From: Leptospira wolbachii serovar Codice str. CDC
GTDB taxonomy: Bacteria > Spirochaetota > Leptospiria > Leptospirales > Leptospiraceae
Length of the DNA stretch: 64,000 nucleotides
Reading direction: 5' to 3'
Assembly: GCF_000332515.2 (NCBI RefSeq)
Contig: NZ_AOGZ02000014.1
Coordinates: 248,001-312,000, forward strand
Part shown: one piece after another, positions 1 to 11,378 of the stretch
How the letters are laid out: every line of letters starts with the position of its first letter
How positions within the stretch are numbered: position 1 is the first letter of the stretch
The notes under the pieces: model-generated
Seen by the model: the letters and a program-made list of their open reading frames with translations, nothing else
Database searches by the model: none
Told to the model about the DNA's origin: nothing
Translations under genes and position numbers: made by a program

Positions 1-717
1 CACCTGTGAGAACACCAAGCGCCGTGTTCCCCACAGGGCTTTCGTCCAAATACTCGCGATTGTGGTCTGCGGTAAAAAATTCTTTGAGGGCCACATCCGC
101 TTCCGTAAGTATGGTTTTGGATGGAATCTCTCTTGTGGTGAAGTAGGCTTTTTTCTTTTCTTCAATAAGAAAAGGAATGGATTCAGAATGCACCATCTTC
201 CCTTCAAAATAATAGTCCAAAGGAAAAAGACGTTTTCCTGCATGGAGGGTACGGCCGGTATTTCTCCAAACAAGTTTTGTACCAGTGATCGTCTGGATGG
301 AATCTTTTTCGGAACTCAAACGAATGGAATTACCTTCCTCGCCGAGAGAACCATCGACAGACTCTTGTAATTCTTTCCAAAGACTTCGTTCTAAATCTTT
401 CCTACCGACAACACTTGTTTTCGGAAGTAGAATTCCCTCTTTTCCCATCACTTCAAAAGAAACTTCTTCCCCCGTTTCTTTTCTGTAACGCGCGTTTAGC
501 GATTCCTTTAGAGTTTCTGGCTCCATTACCAAGGGAGATTGTAAATTTTGAAAGAGCACCGGGTTCCAATTTCCTTTCCAGTTGGTAAAATCGGACAACC
601 GAATCTCACTATTTCCCACAATGGTTTTGGGTTTTAAATAGAGTCGATTGTCTTTCTCCTTTGCCAACATGGGCCAAGAAAGAACCAAACTAAAAAGGAT
701 AAGAAACCAAAGTTTCA

Positions 718-718
<1 letters not shown>
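1..718 (-). CDS. flgA: Flagellar basal body P-ring formation chaperone FlgA (3' end outside window)
   Basis: The minus strand is open from an ATG at 718 to the window edge, so the C-terminus is missing. Residues 1-19 form a signal peptide ending in WPMLA, as expected for a periplasmic chaperone of the flagellar P-ring. About 200 residues follow, and near the edge there is an SAF-like stretch (TTREIPSKTILTEADV) typical of FlgA. The start overlaps the flgG stop by one base (TAATG), so the two are probably translationally coupled. FlgA normally helps FlgI assemble around the distal rod built by FlgG, which fits the order. Identification rests on the SAF-like segment plus context. Confidence 0.82.
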
Positions 719-1515
<797 letters not shown>

Positions 1516-1537
1516 AAAAAGGCACCTCTACAGCTTT

Positions 1538-1564
1538 CTATCGGTAGAGTTTGAAAAAAGCTAA
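1538..1564 (-). promoter_or_regulatory. Candidate sigma-28 (FliA) promoter for flgG-flgA
   Basis: On the minus strand ACCGATAG lies about 23 bases before the flgG ATG. It matches the FliA -10 box GCCGATAA at 6 of 8 positions. TTAG sits 15 bases upstream of it, where TAAA is expected, and matches only 2 of 4. It is a weak match judged by eye; the operon could equally be read through from upstream. Confidence 0.3.
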
Positions 1565-1587
1565 GTGTCTTTTTTCCTAGTTATGTC

Positions 1588-2031
1588 TTATTTTCCTGTG
1601 CTTCCAAACCCGCCGGTTCCCCTTTCTGTGACTGAGAGTTCCGTCACCACTTGGAGGGAAAGTTGGCCGACAGCCTGAAACACAATCTGTGCGACCCGGG
1701 TTTCTGGCTCCAAAACAAAGTCCGCCCCACTCAAATTAAGGAGAGGGATGAGAATCTCTCCCCGGTAATCGGAGTCGATGGTTCCTGGGCTATTGGGCAT
1801 CAGGATTCGGTTTTTGGTAGAGAACCCACTTCTTGGTCGGATTTGTCCTTCATACCCATCCGGGATGGCCATGGCAAGGCCCGTCGGAACAAAAACCACT
1901 TCGCCCTTGGGAAGGATGAGATTTTCAGTGAGGCAAGCCGAAAGATCCATTCCGGCGGAACCGGACGTTTTGTATTCAGGAACCACAGCCCCTGGTTTTA
2001 AAATCTGGAGAGATACAATAGGAGGTTTCAT
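1588..2031 (-). CDS. dut: dUTP diphosphatase (dUTPase)
   Basis: This 147-residue protein has the five motifs of trimeric dUTPases: SGSAGMDL near residue 23, PRSGFS near 67, GTIDSDYRGE near 84 (with the catalytic Asp), RVAQIVF near 113, and the glycine-rich tail RGTGGFGSTGK. It hydrolyses dUTP to dUMP, keeping uracil out of DNA and feeding dTMP synthesis. It lies 44 bases after the M16 peptidase stop and just before flgG, all on one strand, so it probably belongs to the long housekeeping operon. Confidence 0.96.
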   Translation of the reverse strand: MKPPIVSLQILKPGAVVPEYKTSGSAGMDLSACLTENLILPKGEVVFVPTGLAMAIPDGYEGQIRPRSGFSTKNRILMPNSPGTIDSDYRGEILIPLLNLSGADFVLEPETRVAQIVFQAVGQLSLQVVTELSVTERGTGGFGSTGK

Positions 2032-2075
2032 AGGAATTATTTACTTACCAAGGACTTACTATAAGAATTCGCAAT

Positions 2076-3362
2076 TCAGACACCAAATTGAACGGGGATT
2101 TTAGAAAATTGGGTTTCAGACATATCACCCACACAAGACAAATGCACTTTTTTCAGGTCGAACAACTGTTTTGCGGTTTCATTGATTTCTTCCAAGGTCA
2201 CGGACTTAATCGATTTCATTCGGTCTTCCAAAGAGAAATACTTTCCATAATAGATTTCTTGGAGTCCGATATTATTCATTCGGTTCTCGGGAAGTTCATA
2301 CCCAATCGCAATGGAACCCATCTGGTTTGATTTTGCATCCGCCAGTTCGGATTTGGAAAAACCGTTTTTGGAAATACTTTCTAATTCTTTTAGAATAAGC
2401 TCCACACAACGTGCCGCCTTCTCTTTGGAAGTCGCCGAGGAGATAGAAAATAGTCCCGTTGTTTTGTAATAGGAAGGAAAACTATAAATGCTATAACAAA
2501 GGCCCTCTTTTTCACGAATGTTTTGAAAAAGTCGTGAGGCCATCCCCCCACCAAGAATTGTGGAGATGAGTTGGGTGACAGTGACGGTTCGGTAATCTCT
2601 CTTGTTCCCATTTACCCCAAGCATAATATGAAACTGTTCGATCTTACGTCGTTCCAAATGTTTGGAATAGTGTTTCTTAGGTGCGGGAATGATGAGTTCT
2701 GTAGGATTTTTACCCTTCGGATTTTCAAAAGAAAAATATTTGTTTGTGAGATCTAAAATTTTTTCCCAAGTAAAGTTTCCAGAAACTGAAATTACCATGT
2801 TTTTCGGGAAGTAGTGTTTCTGAAAAAAAGTGCGGATGGATTTTTCACTCACACCTGTAACTGATTTTTTGGTACCAATGATATCACGCCCGTAAGGTGA
2901 CTTCCCAAAAATATTGCGAAAGTAATAATCATACACAAAATCATCTGGGGCATCTTCATAAGAACGCATCTCTTCCATAATGACACCCTTCTCTGTTTTG
3001 ATGTCTTCCTTCCTAAAAAGGGGGCGAAATAACATATCAGAAAGAATATCAAAAGCAAGCTCCGCTTGGTCTTTGATGGCCACTACATAATATTGAGTGT
3101 ATTCACGACCCGTGGATCCGTTCAAAATCCCACCCACGCGTTCAATGGATTCAGCGATTTCTTTACTGGTCCTACGCTCTGTATCTTTAAAGAGCATATG
3201 CTCTAAAAAGTGAAAGTAACCGTGTTCGGAATTAGTTTCGGCAAGACTGCCCTGTTTCAAAAAAACACCCACCCCCATAGAGGATGCGTGTTTCATCGGT
3301 TGGAAGAGAACCGTTAACCCATTGGGTAAAACGGTGCGTTTGCATTCGATAACGGATGCCAT
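2076..3362 (-). CDS. M16 family zinc peptidase (processing-peptidase-like)
   Basis: The inverzincin motif HFLEH is at residues 51-55 (zinc-binding His51 and His55, catalytic Glu54), followed by an EEMRSYEDAPDD segment of the kind that supplies the third zinc ligand. The C-terminal half has the M16 recognition motif GGGMASRLFQNIREKEGLCY. About 428 residues, the size of single-chain M16B peptidases such as B. subtilis MlpA/YmxG, which also lies beside pnp. I chose the ATG at 3362 because GGGGGGA sits 8 bases upstream; an earlier in-frame start at 3383 would include that ribosome-binding site. No signal peptide is visible, so it is probably cytoplasmic. Confidence 0.9.
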   Translation of the reverse strand: MASVIECKRTVLPNGLTVLFQPMKHASSMGVGVFLKQGSLAETNSEHGYFHFLEHMLFKDTERRTSKEIAESIERVGGILNGSTGREYTQYYVVAIKDQAELAFDILSDMLFRPLFRKEDIKTEKGVIMEEMRSYEDAPDDFVYDYYFRNIFGKSPYGRDIIGTKKSVTGVSEKSIRTFFQKHYFPKNMVISVSGNFTWEKILDLTNKYFSFENPKGKNPTELIIPAPKKHYSKHLERRKIEQFHIMLGVNGNKRDYRTVTVTQLISTILGGGMASRLFQNIREKEGLCYSIYSFPSYYKTTGLFSISSATSKEKAARCVELILKELESISKNGFSKSELADAKSNQMGSIAIGYELPENRMNNIGLQEIYYGKYFSLEDRMKSIKSVTLEEINETAKQLFDLKKVHLSCVGDMSETQFSKIPVQFGV

Positions 3363-3398
3363 TTGGTTACTCCCCCCAAACAATTGTTTGGGGACTGT

Positions 3399-5489
3399 TT
3401 AGTTGTCTAGAAGAACATCCTTTCTGGAAAGGTCGATTTTTCCCATTTTATCAACGGAAATCACCTTCACTTGGATCTTGTCTCCTTCGGAAACAATGTC
3501 ACGAACCGATTGCACTCGTTTCACATCTAGTTTAGAAATGTGACAGAGGCCTTCTTTTCCTGGCAAAATTTCGACAAAAGCACCAAAATCAGCAATTCGT
3601 TTGATGACACCATCGTAGATTTTACCTACTTCGATTTCTTCAAAGATTCCGTCGATCATGGCGATGGCTTTTTCTTTAGCTTCTTCACTTGGAGAGGCAA
3701 TGGTTACCTTTCCTGTGTCATCCACAGAAATCTCCGATCCCGATTGTTCGATGATCGCACGGATCATTTTACCACCAGGACCAATGAGTTCGCCAATGCG
3801 ATCTTTTGGAATTTGTTTCAGAGTGATACGTGGTGCATTTAAACTCAAATTGCCTTTGACTGAAGAAATCGCTTTGTTCATTTCACCGAGGATATGATCA
3901 CGACCCACTTCTGCTTGTTCGATGGCTTTTTGGAGAACTTCCAAACCAAGTCCATTGACTTTTAAGTCCATTTGGAAGGCTGTGATTCCTTTTTTAGTTC
4001 CTGCGAGTTTGAAGTCCATATCACCGAAGTGGTCTTCGATTCCGGCGATGTCAGAAAGTACCGCAAACCGACCTTTTTCATCACTGAAAAGACCCATGGC
4101 AATCCCAGAAACGGCACCAGAAATCGGAACTCCTCCAGCCATAAGAGCTAAGGTTCCCGAACAAACGGAAGCCATAGAAGAAGAACCATTGGATTCTAAA
4201 ATTTCAGAAACAATACGAATGACATAAGGAAAGTCTACTTGAGTTGGAAGGACTTTTTTAATCGCACGTTCTGCTAGGTTTCCGTGACCAATTTCACGAC
4301 GACCAGGTCCAGAGTTACGTCTTACTTCCCCAACAGAGAATGCAGGGAAATTGTAGTGCAACATAAAGTTCTTTTCTTTCGAACCTTCCAAAGTTTCGTA
4401 TCTTTGGTTGTCAGAAGTAGTTCCGAGAGTCACAACACCAAGGGATTGGGTTTGTCCTCTTGTAAACACTGCCGAACCATGAGGCCCAGGAAGGACATCA
4501 ATCTCACAAGAAATTTGACGAATTTCATTGGTTTTACGACCGTCAAAACGAATTCCTTCGCCGAGCACCAGTTCGCGGACCACTTCGTATTCTAGTTCAT
4601 GTAAATAATGTTTGATATCTTTTGATTTGTCTTCTGGAGCCAGTAGAGCTTTAAAATGTTCTACTGTTTCTTTATTGATGGCTTTGATGTCATCATTACG
4701 TTTTGCTTTATCAGAATTTTTATTAGCAGCTGTCAAACGGTCGAAAGCAAATTCACGAATTTTTTTATGGAGGTCTTTGTCAGGCGCTTTTAAAACGACT
4801 TCCTTTTTCACCGTTCCATTTTTCTTCGCTAATTCCTCTTGCATCGCAACAGCAACTTTTAGTTGTTCTTGTGCAAAACGGAGAGCCGCCATCATATCTT
4901 CTTTAGAGATTTCGCTTGCTTCCCCTTCAATCATTACGATAGCATCTTTAGTTCCAGCAACCACCAAATCCAAATCCGATCTAGTGATCTCTTCGTTGGT
5001 TGGGTTCAGAACAAATTCCCCTGCAATCCTTCCAATACGAGCACCCGCAATTGGACCTGCAAAAGGAATAGAAGAAACAGAAAGAGCCGCCGAAGCTGCG
5101 TTAATCGCATGTCCTTGGACAGAAACTTGTTTGTCTGCAGATAATACTTGTACGAGAAGTTGTACTTCAGAGAAGTATCCTTCTGGAAACATAGGGCGGA
5201 TGGGACGATCTAAAATTCGGGAAAGTAATACTTCGTGTTCCGCAGGTTTTGCTTCTCGTTTGAAGTATCCACCAGGAAAACGACCTACCGAGTAGGCTTT
5301 CTCAGTGTATTCGCAAGTAAGTGGGAAAAAATCTTGTCCTTCTTTCGGTTCCTCAGCGGCACAAACAGTGGCGAGTAGAACCAAATTTCCGGTTTTGTAT
5401 ACAACCGACCCGTGAGCTTGTTTCGCCCACTTGCCGGTCTCAATGGTGATAGAGTCTCTACCCCAAGTACCAGTCAACTCTGTAGCCAT
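3399..5489 (-). CDS. pnp: Polyribonucleotide nucleotidyltransferase (PNPase)
   Basis: A 696-residue protein with the full PNPase architecture: two RNase PH domains separated by a helical linker, then KH (about residues 550-610, with [11 protein letters not shown]) and S1 (about 620-690, with [18 protein letters not shown]). It degrades RNA 3' to 5' using phosphate. It starts 5 bases after rpsO, the same order as in many bacteria, where PNPase regulates the rpsO-pnp transcript. Length and all domains look intact. Confidence 0.98.
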   Translation of the reverse strand: MATELTGTWGRDSITIETGKWAKQAHGSVVYKTGNLVLLATVCAAEEPKEGQDFFPLTCEYTEKAYSVGRFPGGYFKREAKPAEHEVLLSRILDRPIRPMFPEGYFSEVQLLVQVLSADKQVSVQGHAINAASAALSVSSIPFAGPIAGARIGRIAGEFVLNPTNEEITRSDLDLVVAGTKDAIVMIEGEASEISKEDMMAALRFAQEQLKVAVAMQEELAKKNGTVKKEVVLKAPDKDLHKKIREFAFDRLTAANKNSDKAKRNDDIKAINKETVEHFKALLAPEDKSKDIKHYLHELEYEVVRELVLGEGIRFDGRKTNEIRQISCEIDVLPGPHGSAVFTRGQTQSLGVVTLGTTSDNQRYETLEGSKEKNFMLHYNFPAFSVGEVRRNSGPGRREIGHGNLAERAIKKVLPTQVDFPYVIRIVSEILESNGSSSMASVCSGTLALMAGGVPISGAVSGIAMGLFSDEKGRFAVLSDIAGIEDHFGDMDFKLAGTKKGITAFQMDLKVNGLGLEVLQKAIEQAEVGRDHILGEMNKAISSVKGNLSLNAPRITLKQIPKDRIGELIGPGGKMIRAIIEQSGSEISVDDTGKVTIASPSEEAKEKAIAMIDGIFEEIEVGKIYDGVIKRIADFGAFVEILPGKEGLCHISKLDVKRVQSVRDIVSEGDKIQVKVISVDKMGKIDLSRKDVLLDN

Positions 5490-5494
5490 AGGAT

Positions 5495-5761
5495 TTATTT
5501 CCTAAGGCCGAGTTTTTCAATCAGCTTTTTATAACTTTCTAGGTTGGAACGTTTTAGGTATTCCAACAAACTCTTTCTCTGGTTCACCATTGCGATTAGT
5601 CCGCGGCGAGAGTGGAAGTCCTTCTTGTTAGCCTTGAAGTGGTCAGTAAGGTCTTTAATACGAGAGTCGAGAAGAGCGATTTGTACTTCTGCAGAACCTG
5701 TGTCGTTTGGCTTGCTACCGAAAGTAGCAATGATCTGCTGTTTTTGTTCTTTTGTGATCAT
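5495..5761 (-). CDS. rpsO: 30S ribosomal protein S15
   Basis: 88 residues, the exact usual length of S15. The conserved core [21 protein letters not shown] and [20 protein letters not shown] are both present. S15 binds the 16S central domain early in 30S assembly. It lies between truB and pnp, with only 5 bases to pnp. Confidence 0.98.
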   Translation of the reverse strand: MITKEQKQQIIATFGSKPNDTGSAEVQIALLDSRIKDLTDHFKANKKDFHSRRGLIAMVNQRKSLLEYLKRSNLESYKKLIEKLGLRK

Positions 5762-5786
5762 ACAGTGTCCAGATTTTAAGAAGGTC

Positions 5787-6719
5787 TCATTTAGAAAACA
5801 TAATTTTTAAGGAAGGGTCAAAAAATACTTTTCTGTATCGGTAGGGAATGTGGTCCGGTTTTCCTTCGTAAGAACACCAAGCAAGGATGGTGGTTTCATC
5901 GGAATCCAGGATATAAAACCCATTTTCCTCTACCTTCGGGAGTTTGTCCCAAATGTATCCCCCGTGGACCACTGCCTTCTTTTCCGCCTCGTCGGCGATG
6001 CGAATGGGAAGTGGAAAAACTTCTTTCCAGGTTCGCATGTCCTCGTGGGTGATTTCTTCCAAGGGTTTGACCCCGTTCAAATCGAATTCGCCGATGGATT
6101 CGCGGACAAGTCGTCCGAGAGACATTGGTATCCCCCATTTTTCCGATAGATCCAAAACAATTTTACGGATGTACGTTCCGGAGCTTACATGGATCCGAAA
6201 GGAAAAACCTGAGTTTGTCCTTTGAATGTCTGCTACTTTGTAGATGGAAATGGCTCTTTCCTTTTCTTCCACAAGGGTCCCTTCTCGCACGAGATCCGAT
6301 TGGCGTTTGCCACCCACTTTGAGGGCAGAAATTTTAGGGGCTTTTTGAGAAGTAAGTGCGGTGAGTTTTCCGAGTTCTTCCTCCAATCGTTCGATGGGGA
6401 ATTCCGATGCAAAGCGAGGGGTAATGGTTTCTCTCTCGTCCACCTCTACGACTCCCTCAGGATCTCCAGAATCTGTCTTTAGGCCCACCACCACTTCAGC
6501 GTAATAGGTCTTATCTTTCCCGAGAAAGACTTGGGAGAAAGCGGTGTAGTCACCGCAAGGCAAAATGAGAAGGCCTTCGGCGAACCGGTCAAGGGTTCCC
6601 GTGTGGCCGACTGACTTTTGTTTTAAGATGCGTTTGGCTTTTAAAACTAAATCGGAACTAGTGATGCCAGGGGGTTTGTAGACAAATAAAAAACCGGAAT
6701 GGTAGTAGGTTTTCGACAT
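5787..6719 (-). CDS. truB: tRNA pseudouridine(55) synthase TruB
   Basis: Makes pseudouridine 55 in the T-loop of tRNAs. The catalytic motif [14 protein letters not shown] is at residues 38-51, with Asp44 as the nucleophile. KPPGITSSD lies near residue 15 and the substrate-binding segment [13 protein letters not shown] in the middle. About 310 residues, normal for TruB. I chose the ATG at 6719 because AGGTGA lies 8 bases upstream; a GTG at 6731 would start inside that site. It follows rbfA by about 37 bases in the operon. Confidence 0.97.
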   Translation of the reverse strand: MSKTYYHSGFLFVYKPPGITSSDLVLKAKRILKQKSVGHTGTLDRFAEGLLILPCGDYTAFSQVFLGKDKTYYAEVVVGLKTDSGDPEGVVEVDERETITPRFASEFPIERLEEELGKLTALTSQKAPKISALKVGGKRQSDLVREGTLVEEKERAISIYKVADIQRTNSGFSFRIHVSSGTYIRKIVLDLSEKWGIPMSLGRLVRESIGEFDLNGVKPLEEITHEDMRTWKEVFPLPIRIADEAEKKAVVHGGYIWDKLPKVEENGFYILDSDETTILAWCSYEGKPDHIPYRYRKVFFDPSLKIMFSK

Positions 6720-6756
6720 CGGATCATTCACCTATACAAAGTGATTTGGGAAAAAA

Positions 6757-7242
6757 CTAAGATGATTTGGAATCAGAATCCGTTTGGGGATCATCTTCCG
6801 ACTCACCATCATTTTCCTCATCTCTTCCTTCGCTCGTATCCTCAACCTCTTCTGATTCAGAATCCTCTTCACTTGCATGCAGTTCATCAAAGAGAGTTTT
6901 GGGGGCGGATTCATCGATAAGACGAATCACATCCAAACTTTTGATATAGTGATTGTCCCAGACAAAACTAAATTTGGGGTTGGTATGAAGGTGGAGGTTC
7001 TTTCCTACGAAAGAAGAGAGAAAGCCCGCACAAGAAACAAGTCCTTGTGTGAGTTTTTTTCTTTCGTTGTTATTACAAAGAGCCGTGAAGTAAATTTTTG
7101 CATACTTGAGATCTTCGCTGATCTCAATCCGATGGAAACTCGGTAAAAAGACCCGAGGGTCTTTTACCTTACCTTGCAAAATCGCAGTGGAGATTTGGCG
7201 AATGATCTCCGATTCGAGTTTTTTCATTCGAATAGGATTCAT
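6757..7242 (-). CDS. rbfA: 30S ribosome-binding factor RbfA with acidic tail
   Basis: The first 115 or so residues are an RbfA KH-type fold (NPIRMKKLESEIIRQIS at the N-terminus, then DPRV near residue 29). RbfA helps mature the 16S 5' end, especially in the cold. The last 45 residues are unusual: almost wholly Glu, Asp and Ser (for example EEDSESEEVEDTSEGRDEE). This makes the protein longer (161 residues) than typical RbfA of about 120-130. It lies 10 bases after infB, with GGCGG as a ribosome-binding site. Confidence 0.93.
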   Translation of the reverse strand: MNPIRMKKLESEIIRQISTAILQGKVKDPRVFLPSFHRIEISEDLKYAKIYFTALCNNNERKKLTQGLVSCAGFLSSFVGKNLHLHTNPKFSFVWDNHYIKSLDVIRLIDESAPKTLFDELHASEEDSESEEVEDTSEGRDEENDGESEDDPQTDSDSKSS

Positions 7243-7252
7243 TTAGGCCGCC

Positions 7253-9961
7253 TTAAAGTTTACGAGCAATCTCGCGAATCTCGTATGCTTCGATCTCATC
7301 ACCCACAACAAAGTCATTGAATCCATCAAGTAGGATACCGCACTCAAACCCAGTAAGAACATCTGCCACGTCATCTTTCATACGTTTGAGGTTTTTGATC
7401 TTACCTTCCCAAGTGATTTCACCAGTTTCGCTCGAGATGACTCGAACGTGCGATTGTTTGGTGACCTTACCGGATTTGACCATACAACCTGCAATGTTAC
7501 CCACTTTGGAAATTTTGAATACGTCTCTGATTTCTACCTTACCAATTACGTTTTCAACTTTTTCTGGTTCGAGCATTCCTTCCATGGATGCTTTCACTTC
7601 GTTGACTACATCGTAAATGATACTGTAGTATTTGATTTCTACTTTTTCTTTCTCTGCGAGGGAAACCGTTTTTGGATTCGCACGTGTGTGGAAACCAATC
7701 ACAATCGCATTGGATGCCGATGCCAAAATGATATCGGAATCCACAATCGCACCCGTTCCCGCATGGATTACGTTGAGGCGAACATCTGCCGTAGATAGTT
7801 TTTCTAGGGCTTCTTTCACCGCTTCCGTAGATCCTCGAACGTCCGCTTTGATGATGACTTTGAGTTCTTTCAGAGCACCTTGTTTGATGATCTCGCTCAT
7901 GTTGTCTAGAGTGACACGGGTCGCAGCATTTTTCGACTGGCCTAGTCTTTCATACTCTTGACGGCTATGAGAGATGGTGCGTGCTTCTTTGTCATCGATC
8001 ACCACATCAAAAGGAGCTCCTGCATCCGGCACTCCATCGAGTCCAGTCACAAGGGCTGGAAAAGAAGGACCTGCTTCGCGGATGGAATGACCAAGGTCAT
8101 CATACATCGCTCTTACACGACCCGCATGGACTCCGGCAACAAAGGCATCACCCACTCGGAGTGTTCCGTTTTGGATGAGGACAGTTGCCACAGCACCACG
8201 ACCTGGATCGAGTTTTGCTTCGACGATGGTTCCTTTGGCTTTTCGTTTTGGATTGGACTTGTGGTCGAGAAGTTCCGCTTGGATGGGGAGCATCTCGAGA
8301 AGTTTATCAATTCCAATATTATTTTTAGCAGAGATATCACAGAAGATGGTTGTTCCACCCCATTCTTCCGGCTGTAATCCGTAATTGGAAAGTTCTTGTC
8401 TCACCTTCTCCGGGTTAGCGGCAGGTAAATCAATTTTGTTTACTGCAACGATGATCGGTACTTCTGCTTCTTTGGCGTGGTTGATGGCTTCAATCGTTTG
8501 AGGCATCACCCCGTCATCGGCAGCAACAACAAGCACTACAATGTCAGTAACTGAGGCACCACGTGCTCTCATGGAAGTAAAGGCTTCGTGACCAGGAGTA
8601 TCCAGGAAAGCTACCTTTCCACGATTGGTTTCTACCTGATAGGCACCAATGTGCTGAGTGATTCCACCAGATTCCCCTTCTGCCACTCGAGAGGAACGAA
8701 TGGTATCCAAAAGTTTGGTTTTACCATGGTCCACGTGACCCATGATCGTTACTACTGGAGGACGAGTGATATAATCTTCCGGCGCATCCTTTTCTTCTTC
8801 GATGACGGTTTCGTCGTAAAGAGAAACAATCTTCACCTTACAGCCGTAATCGTCTGCAAGGATAGAGGCAGTTTCTGCATCGATCACATTATTGATCGTT
8901 ACCATCATCCCCATTTTCATGAGTTTACTGATGACTTCGCCAGGTTTTAAATTCAGTTTTTTAGCGATTTCTCCCACTTGGATGTTTTCCAAAATGGAGA
9001 TTTCTTTAGGGACAGCAGCAAGGGCCGCAGCCTGTGCCTTTTGTTTACGAAAGGATTGTTTGAAAAACTTAGTGTTTTCGTTTTCTTCCCTTCCGCCCTT
9101 CTCTTTATCAAAGACTCTCTTTTTCGCTCCGCCAGGGCCACCAGCTCCAGGAGGTCCACCCGGTGCTCCAAAAGGAGAATCTCCAGGGGGTCTTCCCGCA
9201 CCAGGGCCACCTTGACCAATCGGTCTGGCTCCACGATTTCCTTGGTATCCGCCGGGACCACCTTGTCCGGGTCCACGATTTCCTTGGTATCCACCAGGGC
9301 CACCTTGTCCGGGTCCACGATTTCCTTGGTATCCACCAGGGCCACCTTGTCCGGGTCCACGATTTCCTTGGTATCCACCAGGGCCACCTTGTCCGGGTCC
9401 GCGATTTCCTTGGTATCCGCCGCCCTGTCCAGGACCACGGTTTCCTTGGTACCCAGTTCCTTGCCCTTCCGGTCTTTGCGGACGCGGAGTGGTAGGCCTA
9501 GATACAATCGGGTTACGATCTTCTTTTCTAAAATAACCTTGGTTTCCTCCACCACCTTGGCCTTGTTGGCCAGGCCCACCACCTTGACGGTAGTTCGGAG
9601 AAGAGGTGTCCCCAGAGAGAATGGATTCCGGTTTGCGGTCCATCGGAGGTCTCTCTCGTTCTGGTTGTTGCTCGGGCTTTCTGTCCGGACGAGACACAAT
9701 GGGTGATGCTTGGGAAGGAGCTTGTGGACCGGAACCGAGTCCCTGTCTTTTGGCTTCCTCACGAATGAGTTCATTCAAATCCTTCTTTTTGTCCGAGGCT
9801 GGGGAAGAAGTTTTTACTACTTCTGCAGCTTGTTGGCCAGAATTGGATTCTTTTTTCTCATCTGCAGGTGCCGCTTTTTTCTTGATGACAAGCTTTTTCT
9901 TGGTTTTGTCACCACTGGCTCCCTGCTGGAGGGTTTCTTTAATCGATTTTTGCTCTTCCAT
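7253..9961 (-). CDS. infB: Translation initiation factor IF-2
   Basis: A 902-residue IF-2. The GTPase domain carries G1 GHVDHGKT, G2 region [10 protein letters not shown]3 DTPGHEAF and G4 NKIDLP, followed by the usual beta-barrel and fMet-tRNA-binding C-terminal domains. The N-terminus is long and variable: Lys-rich first, then Pro/Arg/Gln-rich, then a Gly-rich tandem repeat (about residues 170-250), then the IF2_N helix bundle (about 310-380, [15 protein letters not shown]). IF-2 delivers initiator tRNA to the 30S subunit. It lies 16 bases after nusA. Confidence 0.98.
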   Translation of the reverse strand: MEEQKSIKETLQQGASGDKTKKKLVIKKKAAPADEKKESNSGQQAAEVVKTSSPASDKKKDLNELIREEAKRQGLGSGPQAPSQASPIVSRPDRKPEQQPERERPPMDRKPESILSGDTSSPNYRQGGGPGQQGQGGGGNQGYFRKEDRNPIVSRPTTPRPQRPEGQGTGYQGNRGPGQGGGYQGNRGPGQGGPGGYQGNRGPGQGGPGGYQGNRGPGQGGPGGYQGNRGPGQGGPGGYQGNRGARPIGQGGPGAGRPPGDSPFGAPGGPPGAGGPGGAKKRVFDKEKGGREENENTKFFKQSFRKQKAQAAALAAVPKEISILENIQVGEIAKKLNLKPGEVISKLMKMGMMVTINNVIDAETASILADDYGCKVKIVSLYDETVIEEEKDAPEDYITRPPVVTIMGHVDHGKTKLLDTIRSSRVAEGESGGITQHIGAYQVETNRGKVAFLDTPGHEAFTSMRARGASVTDIVVLVVAADDGVMPQTIEAINHAKEAEVPIIVAVNKIDLPAANPEKVRQELSNYGLQPEEWGGTTIFCDISAKNNIGIDKLLEMLPIQAELLDHKSNPKRKAKGTIVEAKLDPGRGAVATVLIQNGTLRVGDAFVAGVHAGRVRAMYDDLGHSIREAGPSFPALVTGLDGVPDAGAPFDVVIDDKEARTISHSRQEYERLGQSKNAATRVTLDNMSEIIKQGALKELKVIIKADVRGSTEAVKEALEKLSTADVRLNVIHAGTGAIVDSDIILASASNAIVIGFHTRANPKTVSLAEKEKVEIKYYSIIYDVVNEVKASMEGMLEPEKVENVIGKVEIRDVFKISKVGNIAGCMVKSGKVTKQSHVRVISSETGEITWEGKIKNLKRMKDDVADVLTGFECGILLDGFNDFVVGDEIEAYEIREIARKL
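9234..9455 (-). repeat. 42-bp tandem repeat inside infB
   Basis: Five consecutive starts of the same unit at 9234, 9276, 9318, 9360 and 9402, each 42 bases apart, plus a shorter degenerate sixth at about 9438. Each unit encodes about [14 protein letters not shown] (14 residues). The central copies are identical or nearly so at the nucleotide level, so copy number is likely to vary between strains by slippage without breaking the frame. Confidence 0.93.
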
Positions 9962-9976
9962 ATTATGCCTTAAAAC

Positions 9977-11374
9977 TTAACCCTCTTCTACCCATTCGAT
10001 AGATTCACGAAGCAGACGTAAAATTTGTTCTGCTGTGGTTTTCCCGATTCCGGAAATTTTCGAAAGTTCCTCTTGGCTGAACTCGAGAAGGGTTTCCACG
10101 TTTTTGATCCCGCCGGCTTCGAGAAGACCAACGATCCTTGGAGTAAGACCAGGAACTTCGGAAAGCGGAGTGAATCCGGAATCCTCTTCTTCTTCGTCCC
10201 CACCTTCATTGTATTGGTCTTCTGATTCTTCCATTGCTTCTTGTTGGGCATTGAAGAGTCGATCCAGTTTTTCGCGAGCTTCCGGCGAAGCCAGTTCCTG
10301 GTTGTATTGGGATACAGTTTTGATGTCGATTTTGAAACCGGAAAGTTGGGAAACTAGTTTGACGTTAGATCCGTTGATTCCGATGGCAAGAGAAAGAGAT
10401 TCATCCGGAACGATGACAAGGGCATCTCCCCTCTTTCTATCCACATGCACTTCTACTGGTTTGGCAGGAGAAATGGCATTGGCGATAAAAATACTTGGTT
10501 CGTCTGAATGGAGAACAATGTCGATTCTTTCGTTTCCGAGTTCTCTTACGATGGCTTGGATCCGAACCCCTTTCATTCCCACGCAAGCCCCTACAGGATC
10601 CACATCAGACTTACTAGTGGTAACTACCACCTTAGTTCTGTAAGATGGAATACGAGCGACATCGCGAATTTCCACAATCCCATCATACACTTCAGGAATT
10701 TCCATCTCGAAGAGTTTTTTCACAAAGTCACCCGATGCACGAGAGAGTGTGATGACAGGCATTGGTTCGCGGGGACGAAGTTCCACACGAGAAATGATTG
10801 CTTTCATCCGATCCCCTTGGCGGTATTTTTCGCCAGGGTTTTGGTCTTTTTTAAGCATGATTCCTTCGACCTTACCGAGATCGATGGACATGATGTCTTT
10901 TTTCCATCGTTGGAAGTACCCGTGAGTGAGTTCTCCTTCTTTGGATTTATACTCTTGGTAAAGTAATTCCTTTTCCATATCACGCAAACGTTGGAAAACC
11001 ATTTGTTTGGCTTGGCTGGAAAGAACCCGAGAGAGGTCTTGTGGTTTTTCAAACACACGCATTTGGGTTCCCACTTGTGCTGCGGGATCCAATTTAGTTG
11101 CCTCTTCCAGAGAGATCTCTAGAGGGTTTGTTGTTTTATCTTCTACCACGTCTCGAAGGACAGAGATGATGATTTCGTTTTTGTTGTCGGAACCGAAGTC
11201 TACTTGGCAACGGTCATCTGTCTCCGCTTCCAGACCGACTTTTTTGCGATAGGCGGCGAGAAGTGAGTCTCGGATGACACCGAGTACGAGTTCTCTATCA
11301 AGAGATTTGTCCTGACAGAATTGTTGGATGGCTTCGAATAGCCCAGTTTCTTTCGTTGCTTGTTTTGTCGCCAT
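9977..11374 (-). CDS. nusA: Transcription termination/antitermination factor NusA
   Basis: 465 residues with NusA domains in order: N-terminal RNA polymerase-binding domain, S1 (about residues 135-200), KH1 and KH2 (about 205-345, with VGACVGMKGVRIQAIVREL and SLAIGINGSNVKL). After an acidic linker (GGDEEEEDSG) comes a single helix-hairpin-helix module (GLLEAGGIKNVETLLEFS ... ISGIGKTTAEQIL). It modulates pausing, termination and antitermination. It starts 4 bases after rimP. Confidence 0.97.
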   Translation of the reverse strand: MATKQATKETGLFEAIQQFCQDKSLDRELVLGVIRDSLLAAYRKKVGLEAETDDRCQVDFGSDNKNEIIISVLRDVVEDKTTNPLEISLEEATKLDPAAQVGTQMRVFEKPQDLSRVLSSQAKQMVFQRLRDMEKELLYQEYKSKEGELTHGYFQRWKKDIMSIDLGKVEGIMLKKDQNPGEKYRQGDRMKAIISRVELRPREPMPVITLSRASGDFVKKLFEMEIPEVYDGIVEIRDVARIPSYRTKVVVTTSKSDVDPVGACVGMKGVRIQAIVRELGNERIDIVLHSDEPSIFIANAISPAKPVEVHVDRKRGDALVIVPDESLSLAIGINGSNVKLVSQLSGFKIDIKTVSQYNQELASPEAREKLDRLFNAQQEAMEESEDQYNEGGDEEEEDSGFTPLSEVPGLTPRIVGLLEAGGIKNVETLLEFSQEELSKISGIGKTTAEQILRLLRESIEWVEEG

Positions 11375-11378
11375 AGTC

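Noticed and set aside
1..488. Plus-strand frames at the left edge
   Set aside because: They lie opposite the flgA coding sequence, which has a signal peptide and the right neighbours.
4612..5295. A 227-codon plus-strand frame opposite pnp
   Set aside because: Mirror of a highly conserved coding sequence with no ribosome-binding site or family features.
8953..9774. Long frames on both strands across the Gly-rich part of infB
   Set aside because: They arise from the 42-bp repeat being open in several frames; the IF-2 frame has the conserved domains.
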